From Lepidurus packardi (taxonomy: Eukaryota > Arthropoda > Branchiopoda > Notostraca > Triopsidae): a stretch of DNA of 64,000 nucleotides. Below, piece by piece: positions 29,342-40,185 of the stretch. The DNA lies in the NCBI GenBank assembly GCA_023053545.1, contig JAKZAN010000040.1, positions 1 to 64,000 on the forward strand. Direction: 5' to 3'. The notes below the pieces were generated by a model. That model was not told the DNA's origin and did no database searches. It saw only the letters and a list, made by a program, of their open reading frames with translations. The number at the start of each line of letters is the position of its first letter. Positions within the stretch are counted from its first letter, which is position 1. Position numbers and translations under genes: made by a program.

Positions 29342-30550
29342 ATCTGTCAAGAAAAGGAAAACAAGACTTGTTTGAGCGAACCATGTCCATGTTCTTCAAG
29401 TGAGATGCTTTACGTTCATAAATAATTTTGCATTTTAGGGTTCAAATTGCAAGTTAGAAGTTAGAATATATCCAACGTTGAAACATTGGGGACAACCAGT
29501 AATTACTGAGCGCATTCCTGCTGGGGTAGGCAGCTTACAGCAGCAGGACGCCATGCTTCTCTGCCAAACACATTCTCACTCCAGAATGGATCGTCATCAG
29601 TCCGCCCGTTTCATGTACAGTTTTCGAAAACGCAATTGAACTGTGAGTCCTTTAATTTCGAACAGGTAAGGAAAGTGGCTCAAAAAGGAGAAAAAGATTT
29701 CGAGTCTACGTTTGTAGAGCAGACCCTCGCGGGGACCGCGAGTACAAGGGGCTTGTGAATGCTAAGCACAATTATCACAGGTTTCGCACGCTGGTGCAAG
29801 GTAAAAACGGGTAACCTGCGTTATAATATTGCTCTACTGACCTTCTATGGACAACCAATAATTACCTCCATCAAAAGAGCAATCCGGCACATTAAAAACG
29901 AACTTATATAGGCCATGGAACAATAACAAGGGACGCCATTTGCAATAGGTGTAGCTCGAACAATTTGACGCTAGGTGGCGCGAGCAATGGGAACAAACCG
30001 CTTGGCGCCAATCGGTGCCAAATTCGAATTATTCAACAAAATGAAGACTACAACTTTTTATGGCTAAATTAGTGCGAAAAATAAACGCTACTCTTAACTT
30101 AAGGTTTCACAGGAAGATTTGATGTTAAGATAATGCTAAAAATTTTCTCTTTTCTAGACATTTCATGTTTTAATACAAAACTGAATTACAAAAACGGTTA
30201 TCAGTAAAAACTTAAAGTTAGCATATCTCGACAGTTATTAACATATAAGATAAAATGGATACCTATGAAAGGCTGGTTGTCGACCGAGTAAAGTCGAGTA
30301 AAGCTTGTCAGTAGTAGGTTATTGAGACATTTTCTTTGATAATGCAAATACCGCAATAAAATTCCGGAAGTTGTGTTTAGCAGTCTTTTTCCTGACTGTG
30401 TGACTTAGTAAATGAAATTAAAAACTATATTAAAACTACCCTTTGCGGTGTTGTTTTAGAGCTAAAATGGTCACCACACACCCGGTTTTCATTTTGTATT
30501 GATAACCTACAACTCCGCAACTCTATACATGTATGCCTCTCATTGCTTCT
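29342..30550. other. Gap between NCOA6 and COX6C; probable NCOA6 promoter
   Basis: No coding signal. It lies upstream of NCOA6, so it should hold that gene's 5' UTR and promoter. A perfect TTGGCGCCAA palindrome, an E2F-like core, sits at 30002-30011. That assignment is by motif only. Confidence 0.45.
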
Positions 30551-30894
30551 TTATTCCCCATCCGGGCGTACGGACTTGAAAACTCCAGCTTGGCGCATTC
30601 TCTCGAATTCCTTGTTGGCGTCATAGTTCCTAACAAATCGTTATGAAAAGAAGACAACAATAAAACTAACAGTCTGACGGAACCAGACTAGTTTAATTGA
30701 ACCTGCTCCGGTTTAACAAATACATACTTGTAAAACTCGGCATACTTCTTCTTTCGGACATCATTTACCATCGCCTTATAAGTGACGACAGTTGCCGTGC
30801 ACAGAACTGCAGAAATAACCAGGTGTTTTTTAATCTGGGAGGTCAACAGTCCTCGCATTTGGGGCTTGGCAAGATGGGATACAGCTGTCGACAT
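30551..30894 (-). CDS. COX6C: Cytochrome c oxidase subunit 6C
   Basis: Small inner-membrane subunit of respiratory complex IV. Exons 30894-30728 and 30629-30551 give 81 residues, near the animal norm of about 75. It starts MSTAVSHLAKPQMRGLLTSQ, continues with one membrane helix (HLVISAVLCTATVVTYKAM) and then a basic matrix/intermembrane tail (DVRKKKYAEFYKNYDANKEF, ending FKSVRPDGE). This matches the COX6C layout and the conserved FYxNYDA..EFE.M...G.F pattern. An acceptor (CTCCTAG) sits immediately before the start codon, so a 5' UTR intron is likely. Confidence 0.93.
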
Positions 30895-33159
30895 TCTAGG
30901 AGCGAGAATTACGGAATATATTAGAAAATTTATATTAAAGGCTTATTTATTATAATACATTTATAAACGTAAGTAAGTTAAGCCCATCTAAAAACGAACA
31001 TCAAGAAACAACAAACCACCATTTCTTTGTTCGTTTTTATTTCAACCAGGGCCAATCTTTTTGGCCCTTATTTCTTAGCAACTGGTTCTTCTTTCCACTC
31101 CACTTATGTTAGTGATTTGAATATCAGACAAAGCTAAAAACGACGAAACACGGAAGCAAAAATATTCTGCCTGTGAGGATTTCTAATGCAACTAGAAATA
31201 AAAATAATGAAACACAATCACGTAAACATTTACCTCAGCGGCGCATTAATAAGGTAAACAGCACTTACCTCGGTGTTGATTCTTTCGAAACAATACTGGA
31301 AAAGTACCAGCAAAGAGTTTATTTCTAAGCGAAAAACTCGATATACGTTGATCACGGACCGGAAAATAGAAGGTTTGACAGAAGGCAGATGATCTCGAGC
31401 ACCCCAGATTTTAGTGCTTAAAACAACTAAAGCGTCATCTAGTTATAAGTAAAGCACTAAAGATGTGAAATTGAGTAGTCTCTTTCCTTGCCGCTTCAGA
31501 CGCCTTTCCTTAGATCATACATACTATAAGAAAGGGCACGGCTACACTGCGGTGCATGGCGCAAGTCCTGGATTTGGCTACGGCAAAGGCGATTTTTGTT
31601 TACAATCATAAGCGTTTCCATGTTTCTGCTTTTGTAGCGCTGGGTTCAAACAATGTTTAGGATTCCATGAAAAACAATGGTGCAAAAGTGTTCCTTCCCA
31701 GGTTATAAGAAAAGAAAGAAAAAAGGGAAGAATATAGCCTTTCATATGAACGTTATTTTTTATATGTAATATTTTTTATAAATAATTATTTCGAACAGGT
31801 ATCTATGGACTAACGTAGAATATCTTGGGCAGTGGAAAAAGGTTGTAGGGAATCCGAGTCCAAAATGAAGTCAAAGGATTTGTTCAGCCCATTTTTTCTC
31901 GTCTGAACTTATTCACAGTAATGTCAAATAGGTTTATACTACGAATTAGCTTAAAAGACAAAAGGAATTATGTGGCATGCAAGTCTCACTAGCAAAGTTT
32001 CATAAAGTGCGCCTGGATTTGGCCACAGCAATGGCGGCTGCGTTGTTCCTATGAAATTGCTGGGGAATCGCTAAGGATCGATATATTCATATTGCTATCG
32101 GTTTACGCTTGAACCTCATTTTTATATTTCCCGCCATAAGCAAGGCGTTGGTGAAACAGGTCTGACCAATCCTGTCCTCTCAGGAACTAGCCAGCAGCTT
32201 CGAAAAAGTTTATAAGCGATATGTTTGACAAGCAATACGGATCTGTGTATTAACGGCCAATCATCAGTGGAGTCAATGCGACTCCATCAGATCCACTTTT
32301 GGCTCCTCCTTTTCGGTCTAATTTCTTCGTAACAGATTTCTACATAGTGATGTTCCCTCTCTATAAATATCTTTACTCTATGCTTTACCCCTTCGCCTTC
32401 TCCCCATGAACGAGTATGTGGTGGGGAGGAGCCACTCAAAAGAAAATTTTGAAGCTGTTTAAAGCCAGCGCTAATATTTTTCACGCCAGGAACTAGAAGG
32501 TATAAAATTAATAAAATTGGAAGGTTTGTAAAATCAGTGAACATCTATAAACACACATTATTGCTTCAGCGGCGTATTCGACAAGGCAAGGCGAGTAAAC
32601 GTGTTGTGAGTAAGTGTAAGTCGCAAAAAAGTGACAGATACTTTCGTCGAGTATTGGAAATAATGAATAGAAGTTATGAAGATTCGCGGTAAATTTTGAG
32701 GGCGGAAGAAAATGGGACTTAAATGTGCTGCATGTTTTGCTTTTTTCCACTGTCATTTTTGTGGACACCACCATTATCAGGACGCGGCATCATTATGTGG
32801 ACGGGATGGCACCATTATCTTTCTGTTGAATGCTGAAACAAGTCTCTAGGTGCTTTGGTTAATTTACAAGCTCAGTCACAAAGAACTAACTTTTTCTTCG
32901 CACCGTCACTTGCGGGCTCCGCTCTACACCATTCAGCAAGCGTAATCCGCGAAGGTCCGAATAACCTCATACGGTGCCATTGTCATGGAATGGACTCGCG
33001 TTTCCTAAGCCAAACTGAAACCATCCCGAAAGCTCTCAATCGCTAGTCTCGGCCCGGCAGGACGGCAATCATTAAACGTAGGGAGATTACATAAGTTTAA
33101 TGACACAAGGCTCGTATCAAGGAAGGGCAAGTAACTTTTGTCTAGGGATTTTAGCTTTT
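30895..33159. other. Spacer upstream of the MITE; no gene seen
   Basis: AT-rich, without coherent exons on either strand. The short open frames here (for example 32287-32544 and 32855-33046) have no family signal or splice context. COX6C 5' UTR sequence probably lies at the left end. Confidence 0.6.
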
Positions 33160-33167
33160 GTATTCGC

Positions 33168-33457
33168 CAGGCCCGTACCCAGGATTTTTTTTCGGGGGGG
33201 GGGTTTTAACCCGAGAACTTGAAATCCTGTTTTTGTCGTATACCATATTTCCGGTAAGGAAAGGGGGATACGAAAAAGGAGAAAAGTTATCGCGATGTTC
33301 GAGCTTCAAAACGGTCAAACAAAACCAAAGCTCAATTTGAAATAAACTTCTCAAGTACATATGCTAGAAAAACGTATATTTTTCATTTGCGGAAACATTT
33401 CGGGGGGGGGGGGGGAGGTTAAACCCCCCGACCCCCCCCCCCCTGGGTACGGGCCTG
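33168..33457. mobile_element. 290-bp non-autonomous hAT-type MITE with 8-bp target duplication
   Basis: The element begins CAGGCCCGTACCCAGG and ends with its exact reverse complement (CCTGGGTACGGGCCTG). It is flanked on both sides by the same 8 bases, GTATTCGC (33160-33167 and 33458-33465). CAG...CTG termini plus an 8-bp target duplication define the hAT superfamily. No transposase fits in 290 bp, so it moves in trans. Just inside the termini are long G and C runs. Perfect ends and duplication imply a recent insertion. Confidence 0.92.
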
Positions 33458-33796
33458 GTATTCGCAACTATCAAAACTCGTGCGCCCGCACAGTTGCTCC
33501 CGCCGTCTCCGATAGTCCCCCTCTATCACCTCCCTTTCCACTCTTCTCAGGTTCTCACACTCTTCTCGTGTCTCTCGCGCTATCTAACGCCGCTTTGATA
33601 CAATATTGTACTCCAATGACAAATTTGTCTCACTAGAGGCCTGCAGTACAGTCTCGTCTTCAGGCGAAGGTACGACCGTGATTTTTGTTGTTTATGAACG
33701 GCAAATGAAAAACTCTTGAAAGACACTTTGAACTGCTCTTTGAAGGAAATAAAGTGTTGGTTTGTGTGTGGATTTTATTTGGTGACCCTTCTTGAA

Positions 33797-36290
33797 ATGA
33801 GGTTGATTATAAGATGCTTAGATGAGCAAATTATTCATAGATTTCTTAATCGCAGTTTTGCTGGAGACGATGACCCAACATCGGGATCGCGGAAAGCTTC
33901 ACACAACAGTAGGAAGCTTGGATCATCCCGTAAAAGACGGGTAGAAGAAGTCGTAGTATCAAGCCGAAGCAGGTAAATTACATAAGGAAGCTTTAAACTG
34001 CTCAACTCAATACACGCTTGGATGTAGAGACGCATCTTATGAGGATCGCAAGAAAAGGTACGAGGACCGCGAAGTATACATTGATGAAAGACAATCTGCG
34101 AAAGAACGTGAGCAGAAATATTATAGATCAGATCGCGAAAGCAAAAAAAAAGCAGCAAAGTATGCTTCCGAAGCAGAGGCCGACAATGTCAGATCCCCAC
34201 AAAGCGACTCCCGGGACTTAAGAAAAGCAAAAGAATCAAGCAAGTCTGCAGAGCTGTTAAATGCAACTCGCTGATTTTCAGCGGTTTCTTACAACGTCTA
34301 TTTTAGGATCGAAAGGAAGAACTGTTGTTATTCAAAGCGAAGAGGAAGAAGAGCCAGATAGCACGGAGAATGAAGAAGCCTCCACAGAGGGTATACGTTC
34401 AATTGAGATAAAAGTTTCCTAATTTCCAGTTATTAGAATCGGACAGTGACACGGAAGGTAGTAGCGCAGCTTCATCCCCTGCCAAAGGTAAACTACACTA
34501 TTGTGTATAGGACGCTTGTTATTCTTTTGTTTATATCATAGAAAGAACTACCTCCAGAAAGAAACGAAATCATTCAGAATCCTCGATCACGGGACTAGAA
34601 CAACTTGAAGCAGAAAAGACGGAACTAACTGCGGAAATGTCCAAACTAACAGAGCAGCCGAGTTATTTAGACGAATCGCTTCCTTTATCTGTAGAAGAGC
34701 TCAAAGAAGTTCTGCCGCCTTACCTGCCCGGCATAATGGGTTGTCGCAGTGTAGAAGAGTTCCTGTGCCTCAATAAGTACGCAGTCCATCGTAGTCATCT
34801 AACTTGGACTATAACCTGTAACTTAGGATAGAAGAAGGTACCTACGGGGTGGTCTACAGGGCCAAAGATAAACGAACCGACGAAGTTGTTGCACTCAAAC
34901 GCTTGAAAATGGAAAGGGAAAAGGAAGGATTCCCTATCACGTCTTTACGGGAGATTTCAACACTCCTAAAGGTAATTTTTATCTTGATTGGAAGCTTTTC
35001 TTGCGAGCCATGTTCTTGTGGAAACAAATAAAAATCAATCCCTTATTTCTTGACTTTTCTTAGGCTCAGCATCCCAATATCGTGACAGTGAGAGAGATTG
35101 TCGTGGGCAGTAATATGGACAAAATTTTCCTGGTTATGGATTATGTCGAGCACGATCTTAAATCCCTTATGGAAACAATGAGGCAAAAGAAACAAGTGTT
35201 TATACCTGGTACAGGCTTTTGCTAGATGTTTTATGAATGGATGAGATTTAGTCTTTGTTTTATTATCAATAGGTGAAATTAAGTGTCTTTTAATGCAGCT
35301 GCTCAGAGCTGTGGCCCATCTCCATGATAATTGGATTTTGCATCGGGACTTAAAAACATCCAATTTGTTGTTAAGTCACCGAGGAATCCTTAAAGTGGGC
35401 GATTTTGGTTTAGCTCGAGAATATGGTTCTCCCCTGAAACCCTATACGTCAGTGGTTGTTACCCTTTGGTATAGAGCTCCAGAACTATTACTCGGCATTA
35501 AGGTAAACATTTATGCCTTACCATATAATCATTTTTTTAAGTTTAACACCATTTTTTAAGGAATATTCTACTCCAATTGATGTGTGGTCAGTGGGATGTA
35601 TTTTTGGCGAATTGCTTTTAATGGAAGCTATGTTTCCGGGCAAATCAGAAGTAGATCAGCTCAACAAAATCTTTAAAGTAAATGTGGTTTTAGTTTGTAA
35701 TAAGACTACGACATAGTCGTGTTGTATAGGACTTGGGGACGCCAAGTACCGCAGCTTGGCCAGGCTATGATCAGCTGCCTTTGGTACAGAAAATGACCTT
35801 CGCTAATTACCCTGTAAATCATCTACGGAAACGATTTGGCGCCATGTTCGGTAATGTTGGACTTGACTTGATGAACAGGTAGGTTTTGCGTCATTCGCTT
35901 TTAGAAAGGGATCTGATAAATCTGGGATGTTTTTTTAAGGTTCTTAACTTACGATCCTACGAAACGCATTTCTGCGGAAGACGCTTTACGGCACAATTAC
36001 TTTGAAGAAAGTCCTTTACCCATTGATCCGAGCATGTTTCCTACATGGCCAGCCAAAAGTGAAATGACCGGGGCTGCCAAAAAGGCTTTGGCTTCCCCCA
36101 AACCACCTTCGGGCGGCAGGGAATACAAACAGCTGGTAAGTCTCGAAATTCTTCCTTTTCAACATAATGTTGTAATCGGTTTTCTGAGTAGGGAGAAACA
36201 GATGATGATATTGTAAAAATGGGTTTCCATATGGGTGGCGAATTGAGGAAAAGTAATTTGGCGGCAGGAGGTTTCAGCTTGAAATTTTGA
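33797..36290 (+). CDS. Cdk11: Cyclin-dependent kinase 11 (PITSLRE kinase)
   Basis: Nuclear Ser/Thr kinase acting with cyclin L in splicing and transcription. The kinase exons are clear: 34542-34776, 34827-34971, 35064-35208, 35273-35502, 35561-35677, 35730-35878, 35940-36135 and 36192-36290. Diagnostic motifs are [38 protein letters not shown] (the PITSLRE box), [29 protein letters not shown] and the terminal GGFSLKF. The N-terminal Arg/Lys/Glu-rich region comes from ATGAG at 33797-33801 spliced to 33856-33972 ([12 protein letters not shown]), then 34028-~34255, 34307-34390 and 34437-34487. The join between 34028-~34255 and 34307-34390 does not close in frame with a standard donor. An earlier GTGAGC donor near 34106 would fit, so that link is uncertain. 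A polyadenylation hexamer lies at 36391-36396. Confidence 0.95.
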
Positions 36291-36524
36291 AGTTACGTGC
36301 ACTCGCTTCTAATACATGTCTTCTGTTGTATTTTTAATAATATCAAGAACCATGCAGCCGTGATTTTTTTAGATTAAGATATTTTTGGGAAATAAACAAC
36401 AAACGATAAAGCACTTATCACAGCATATAGCCAAAAGTTTTGTCTAGTGTATAAGGAAGAGCAGAAATAAAAAACCACTGCATGAACCGGGTTTTGTTGA
36501 GATACTTAACTTGAGATTTTTTAT

Positions 36525-37762
36525 TTACATCCGACGGATGGAGAAAAGATCAAAATTGGGAATGACGTCTGGGCGAGATCCTGGGAGAAGTGTAGTGTTA
36601 GTGGAGTCTGTATCCACGGTTATGATGCGAGTTGGAAGGACTTTTTTCATTGCTTGGACGTATCGCTGATGAAATGGGGGGAAAGTAACTAAGTACTAGA
36701 GTTGGAAATTTACAAATTTAGTACCTGACTAACAACATCTCCATGACGTGTGCGAACTTGGTACACATAACGGTGCTTTGGCGGTTGAGCTAAGGAGCGG
36801 ACGTGTCGCTTCCGATAGCCATATTGGTAACCTACGGCGTTTTTGTTAATTCATTACTTTCAAAGGATTTCGGGCTTGATGTTTAAGTTGCTTACGCATG
36901 CTGTTTGGGTAATAGTCTTTGCCGGTTATACAAGCTTGACATAATATCCCAACGATGACCATTCCAGGCCAAACAGCGAGGATTAGCCAGGAAAACCAAC
37001 ACGGCTCTTTCTCTTCCACCTTTCTTAAGCGGCTCCACAACCATATGACCATGTGGAATCTTTCAGCGTAGTAGTCCAGGGCAATGGCCAGCATTGCACC
37101 CCCATACATGGCTGTTCCGAAGATGGACAGTGATTTTTGAAAGCAGAGAGTGAGGACCGCTCCCGAGAGACCACAGCAGAGTAGGATTCCTACCGAAGAT
37201 AACGAACTTTCGGCTAAAGAGTACATACTGGTCACAGCGCTGATGGAGAAACCTGGACGAAAGAAGGTATTGTTTACTTTCGCGGTTGATAAGATAAGAA
37301 TTGGATTACCGATTAGTAAGCCGGTGTGAAAACCGGTGACAAACAAACCGACGTGGTACACCAACATGGTGATGACTCCGAACAGAAAACCTGCCACCAT
37401 TGCAGCTCCCATATTTCCCGCGTCAGTGAGCAGGTCTTCTTCCAAACAGACTAAGTAAACCAGGGTGGCTGCAAACGTAAACCCGGTCAAAAATGTCGCT
37501 GCTTTGAAACACCGATATCCTACGATATTTAAGAAGTGGAATAGGGTGCCAGTATTAAGCGAAAGAAATTTAAATTGTTGTTACCAAAGAGACTGTAGAT
37601 AACACCGAACATAATGGCCATTGCACAAACAGTTGAAATGTAGACATTATATTCTCCGTTTAAGTACTGACAGTGAGCAAACTGGGGTTTTTCGGTTGTA
37701 TCAGCGGAGTCATATCTAAAAGAAGCGGACGTGTTGAACCAGTGACGGACTAGACCTTCCAT
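36525..37762 (-). CDS. TMEM198-like multi-pass membrane protein
   Basis: Exons are 37762-37585, 37519-36858, then 36831-36725 and 36665-36525. After the N-terminus, about seven hydrophobic segments follow, as in TMEM198, starting STVCAMAIMFGVIYSLFGYR and CFKAATFLTGF and ending near WLILAVWPGMVIVGILCQ. Family members scaffold Wnt-receptor phosphorylation at the membrane. The C-terminal exons encode a basic cytoplasmic tail containing HGDVVSQRYVQAM, like the GDV(L/I)S..Y.QS motif of vertebrate TMEM198. Between 36858 and 36831 there is no room for an intron (26 bases). The frame runs to a stop at 36846-36848, and the tail continues only one frame over. This is either a one-base assembly error near 36848 or loss of the tail. 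Confidence 0.85.
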
Positions 37763-38531
37763 TTTGCTATAATTCTTTGCACTTCAATGGACAGATTTAG
37801 AAGAATGGCGATCCAACAAAGAGTCGTTTAAAGTATAGTGTTTGTCATCTTAAACCCAGATCTATCTTTTCAGTCACAAATTAACACAACATCCTCGGTT
37901 CGCCCGATCTTGCTTAACAAGCGCTACTTTTTATTACATTCCCCAAATGCTATATGTTAAACTTGATTCTGCGACTTGATTTTGTTCTATAGTTTCGCTT
38001 TGGTATATGAATGGTATATGACGAATGTGCTAACACGGTTTGACAGTGTCCAGTTCAGAACCAAAAGCTGAACCCAAAAGAACGCAAAATTTGTTAAAGT
38101 GCTAAATACCAAGTTTTAAAATAAATCTTGACAACGCTATAATCACCGGAAACTTGTGAACCATGTTATCATCCGTATTGATCGACGGAAGCCCTGTGTG
38201 TATACGTCAATTGCGAAAGCGCATGCTTTAGGGAAGACGTCGCGGCTGCGGTCTAAAAACCACATTCGTGCTTTTGTGCATGTATGCGCTGGGAATAAAA
38301 GTGGACTAATGAGGAAAAATAAGCATAAGCTTGCGAAACCTTACTTTTAGCGTGGCGAGAGGTATTTGCTCTATAAGGCTTGCGAAAATTAGACGAAAAG
38401 CTCTTAACGTTACGTCATTGACTGTATTTAGCAAGTAAATAGAACATGTGGTGGATAAAAGCTACACGCTTGGAGATTTAAAAGTCAGGCTTGGGCTAGG
38501 AGTTGAAAGACCACATTAGCATCGCATCAAT
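37763..38531. other. Gap between TMEM198 and insulin-like gene; no gene seen
   Basis: AT-rich sequence with no supported exon. It should contain the TMEM198 promoter and the insulin-like 3' UTR. Confidence 0.6.
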
Positions 38532-39112
38532 TTAACTAGCACAATACGCTTGCATTTGCCTCACACTGCAGCTTCGTAGGCAACATTCGTCAACCAAACC
38601 TCGTTTCATCCGGTTCCAGTTCATGATATCCTTCGATGGATCATCGCTATTACCCTGTACTTCGACTTCTAGACGAGAAACGAGGAAGATTAAGCCATTT
38701 GCGCTTTGCTGTAATTAAGAGCATTACCACTGTATGAACGTTTGCCGTTGAACTTCCCAAAACAAACCGCTCGGACAGTATCAGCCAGTCGAGAACCGCA
38801 CAACCGGCTTTGCCTTTTCTGCGAAAGGGGGATGAACACATTCGGGGTAGAGTCGTCAGACGAGTAGGCTTCCGCAGGGATGCTGTTGACCGAATCCGCT
38901 TCGTGCGTGTTGGGATATAGATGCTGCAGATTGAGCCACGTCCAGAAGTCTCTCCCCTGATTGTTTAACCTTAAGGGAGGCGTAATATTTAATGCATCTT
39001 CGGAAATTCCGTAAAGCGCCATGGAGTTCACTTCGGTTGCATACAACAGAGTACCGAGAAACCCTATTAGTAATAGGGGAGTGGGTATCGACTTGGTAAT
39101 AGTAGGAGTCAT
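38532..39112 (-). CDS. Insulin-like peptide precursor
   Basis: Secreted hormone precursor. Exons 39112-38728 and 38668-38532, joined across a 59-base intron, give 173 residues. Residues 1-30 form a signal peptide with a leucine-rich core. Residues ~31-98 are an acidic N-terminal propeptide ending in Lys99-Arg100. The B chain follows, with LCGSRLADTVRAVC (Cys105, Cys117; 11 residues between, as in insulin), ending at Lys124-Arg125. A C-peptide of about 24 residues ends in Lys150-Arg151. The A chain is GLVDECCLRSCSVRQMQAYC plus Ala-Ser, with the canonical CC-x3-C-x8-C spacing. The intron lies in the C-peptide. Processing should give a two-chain, three-disulfide peptide acting on an insulin-type receptor. 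The N-terminal propeptide is unusual. The A chain sits in the second exon, so single-ORF searches miss it. Confidence 0.95.
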
Positions 39113-40185
39113 CTAAATATCAAGCGAGAAACGAGAACAAACCTGTAAGTTCATTATGCACTCAAGACTTGCAAGAGGGAAGAAAAGGTAAAAGGAATAT
39201 TGCTACCACCTACTTACTTTTCTCACCGGGGTCGAAGTAGCACTACTAGTAGGGTTCACGACGGGTTGTGAGCAGTCTTAGTACCGACTAAAGCTTCCAA
39301 AGAAATAATGGTCCTATATATACGCTGCCAAGGGTCCATACAGTACACTCTTCACCGCGGAGAATCTCCGGTAGTTATATTCACACTTGCTCCGAGATCT
39401 ACTTGGTCGAGCACGTGAACAGAAGATGTTTTTGTTAAGCAGGCGATGCTTGTTTTATGCAAGTTTAATAAACTAGACAACAGTTTATAACGCAGCTGCT
39501 TTAATCATGCAGTTTACTTCACTACCCATTAATATCAACGGGGTAAAAGACGTGCCATTGGGGGAGGAGTTCACCCCACCCGAAGTAATGGCATAGAAAT
39601 GCTCCCATAGTGTGGCAACGCACTACCTGGTAGAGTATTTCTTCCGGACCAATGTGTTCTAGATATTGCGTTACTTAGGTCATGGCAAGAAAAGTGTTGT
39701 AATGAAAGTGGCGACATAGCGTCTCGCTATACTCTAGAAACTATGAAACCGTATTGTAATGCGAGGTAACACGATGTTTTCGATAACACGATACAGCAAC
39801 CATTGTTGTCAGAGACAAGAATTTTTCTCGGTAAAGGGGGATTATTCTTGTGAGCAGAGTGAGCAAGACACATCAATAACGCTGTTTTTATGCGAAAACT
39901 GTCAGGTGATCTTAATACAACCAGTGAACGGAGGTGTAAACAGATTTCACGCTTCAACTCTCGAAGTGATTTCATAAGAATAGTCGAGAAAAGACACATA
40001 GTTGCACTTAAAGAATTTTGCGTAAGAGGGATCTAAGCAGTTAACCTCACATTTTGATAACGGTTGACGAATCTATTGAGTAGCTTGAAACAAATGGTTC
40101 AAGAATAACAATGCGCGGTTGATAGGTTATTATAATGGTTGTATGCCAAAACTTCCTCTTTCCAGTAACAAAAATGTTAGCTTGG
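39113..40185. other. Gap between insulin-like gene and TOP3B; no gene seen
   Basis: Nothing coding is supported. An acceptor (GATATTTAG) abuts the insulin-like start codon, so a 5' UTR exon and promoter of that gene probably lie here. Confidence 0.55.

Noticed and set aside
33158-33340. Short open frames across 33158-33636 with Gly/Pro-rich products
   Set aside because: They only translate the MITE termini and its G/C runs; no transposase motif.
34018-34221. 67-codon plus-strand open frame starting [13 protein letters not shown]
   Set aside because: It lies out of frame with the CDK11 exon at 34028, which has the better charge pattern and splice phase.
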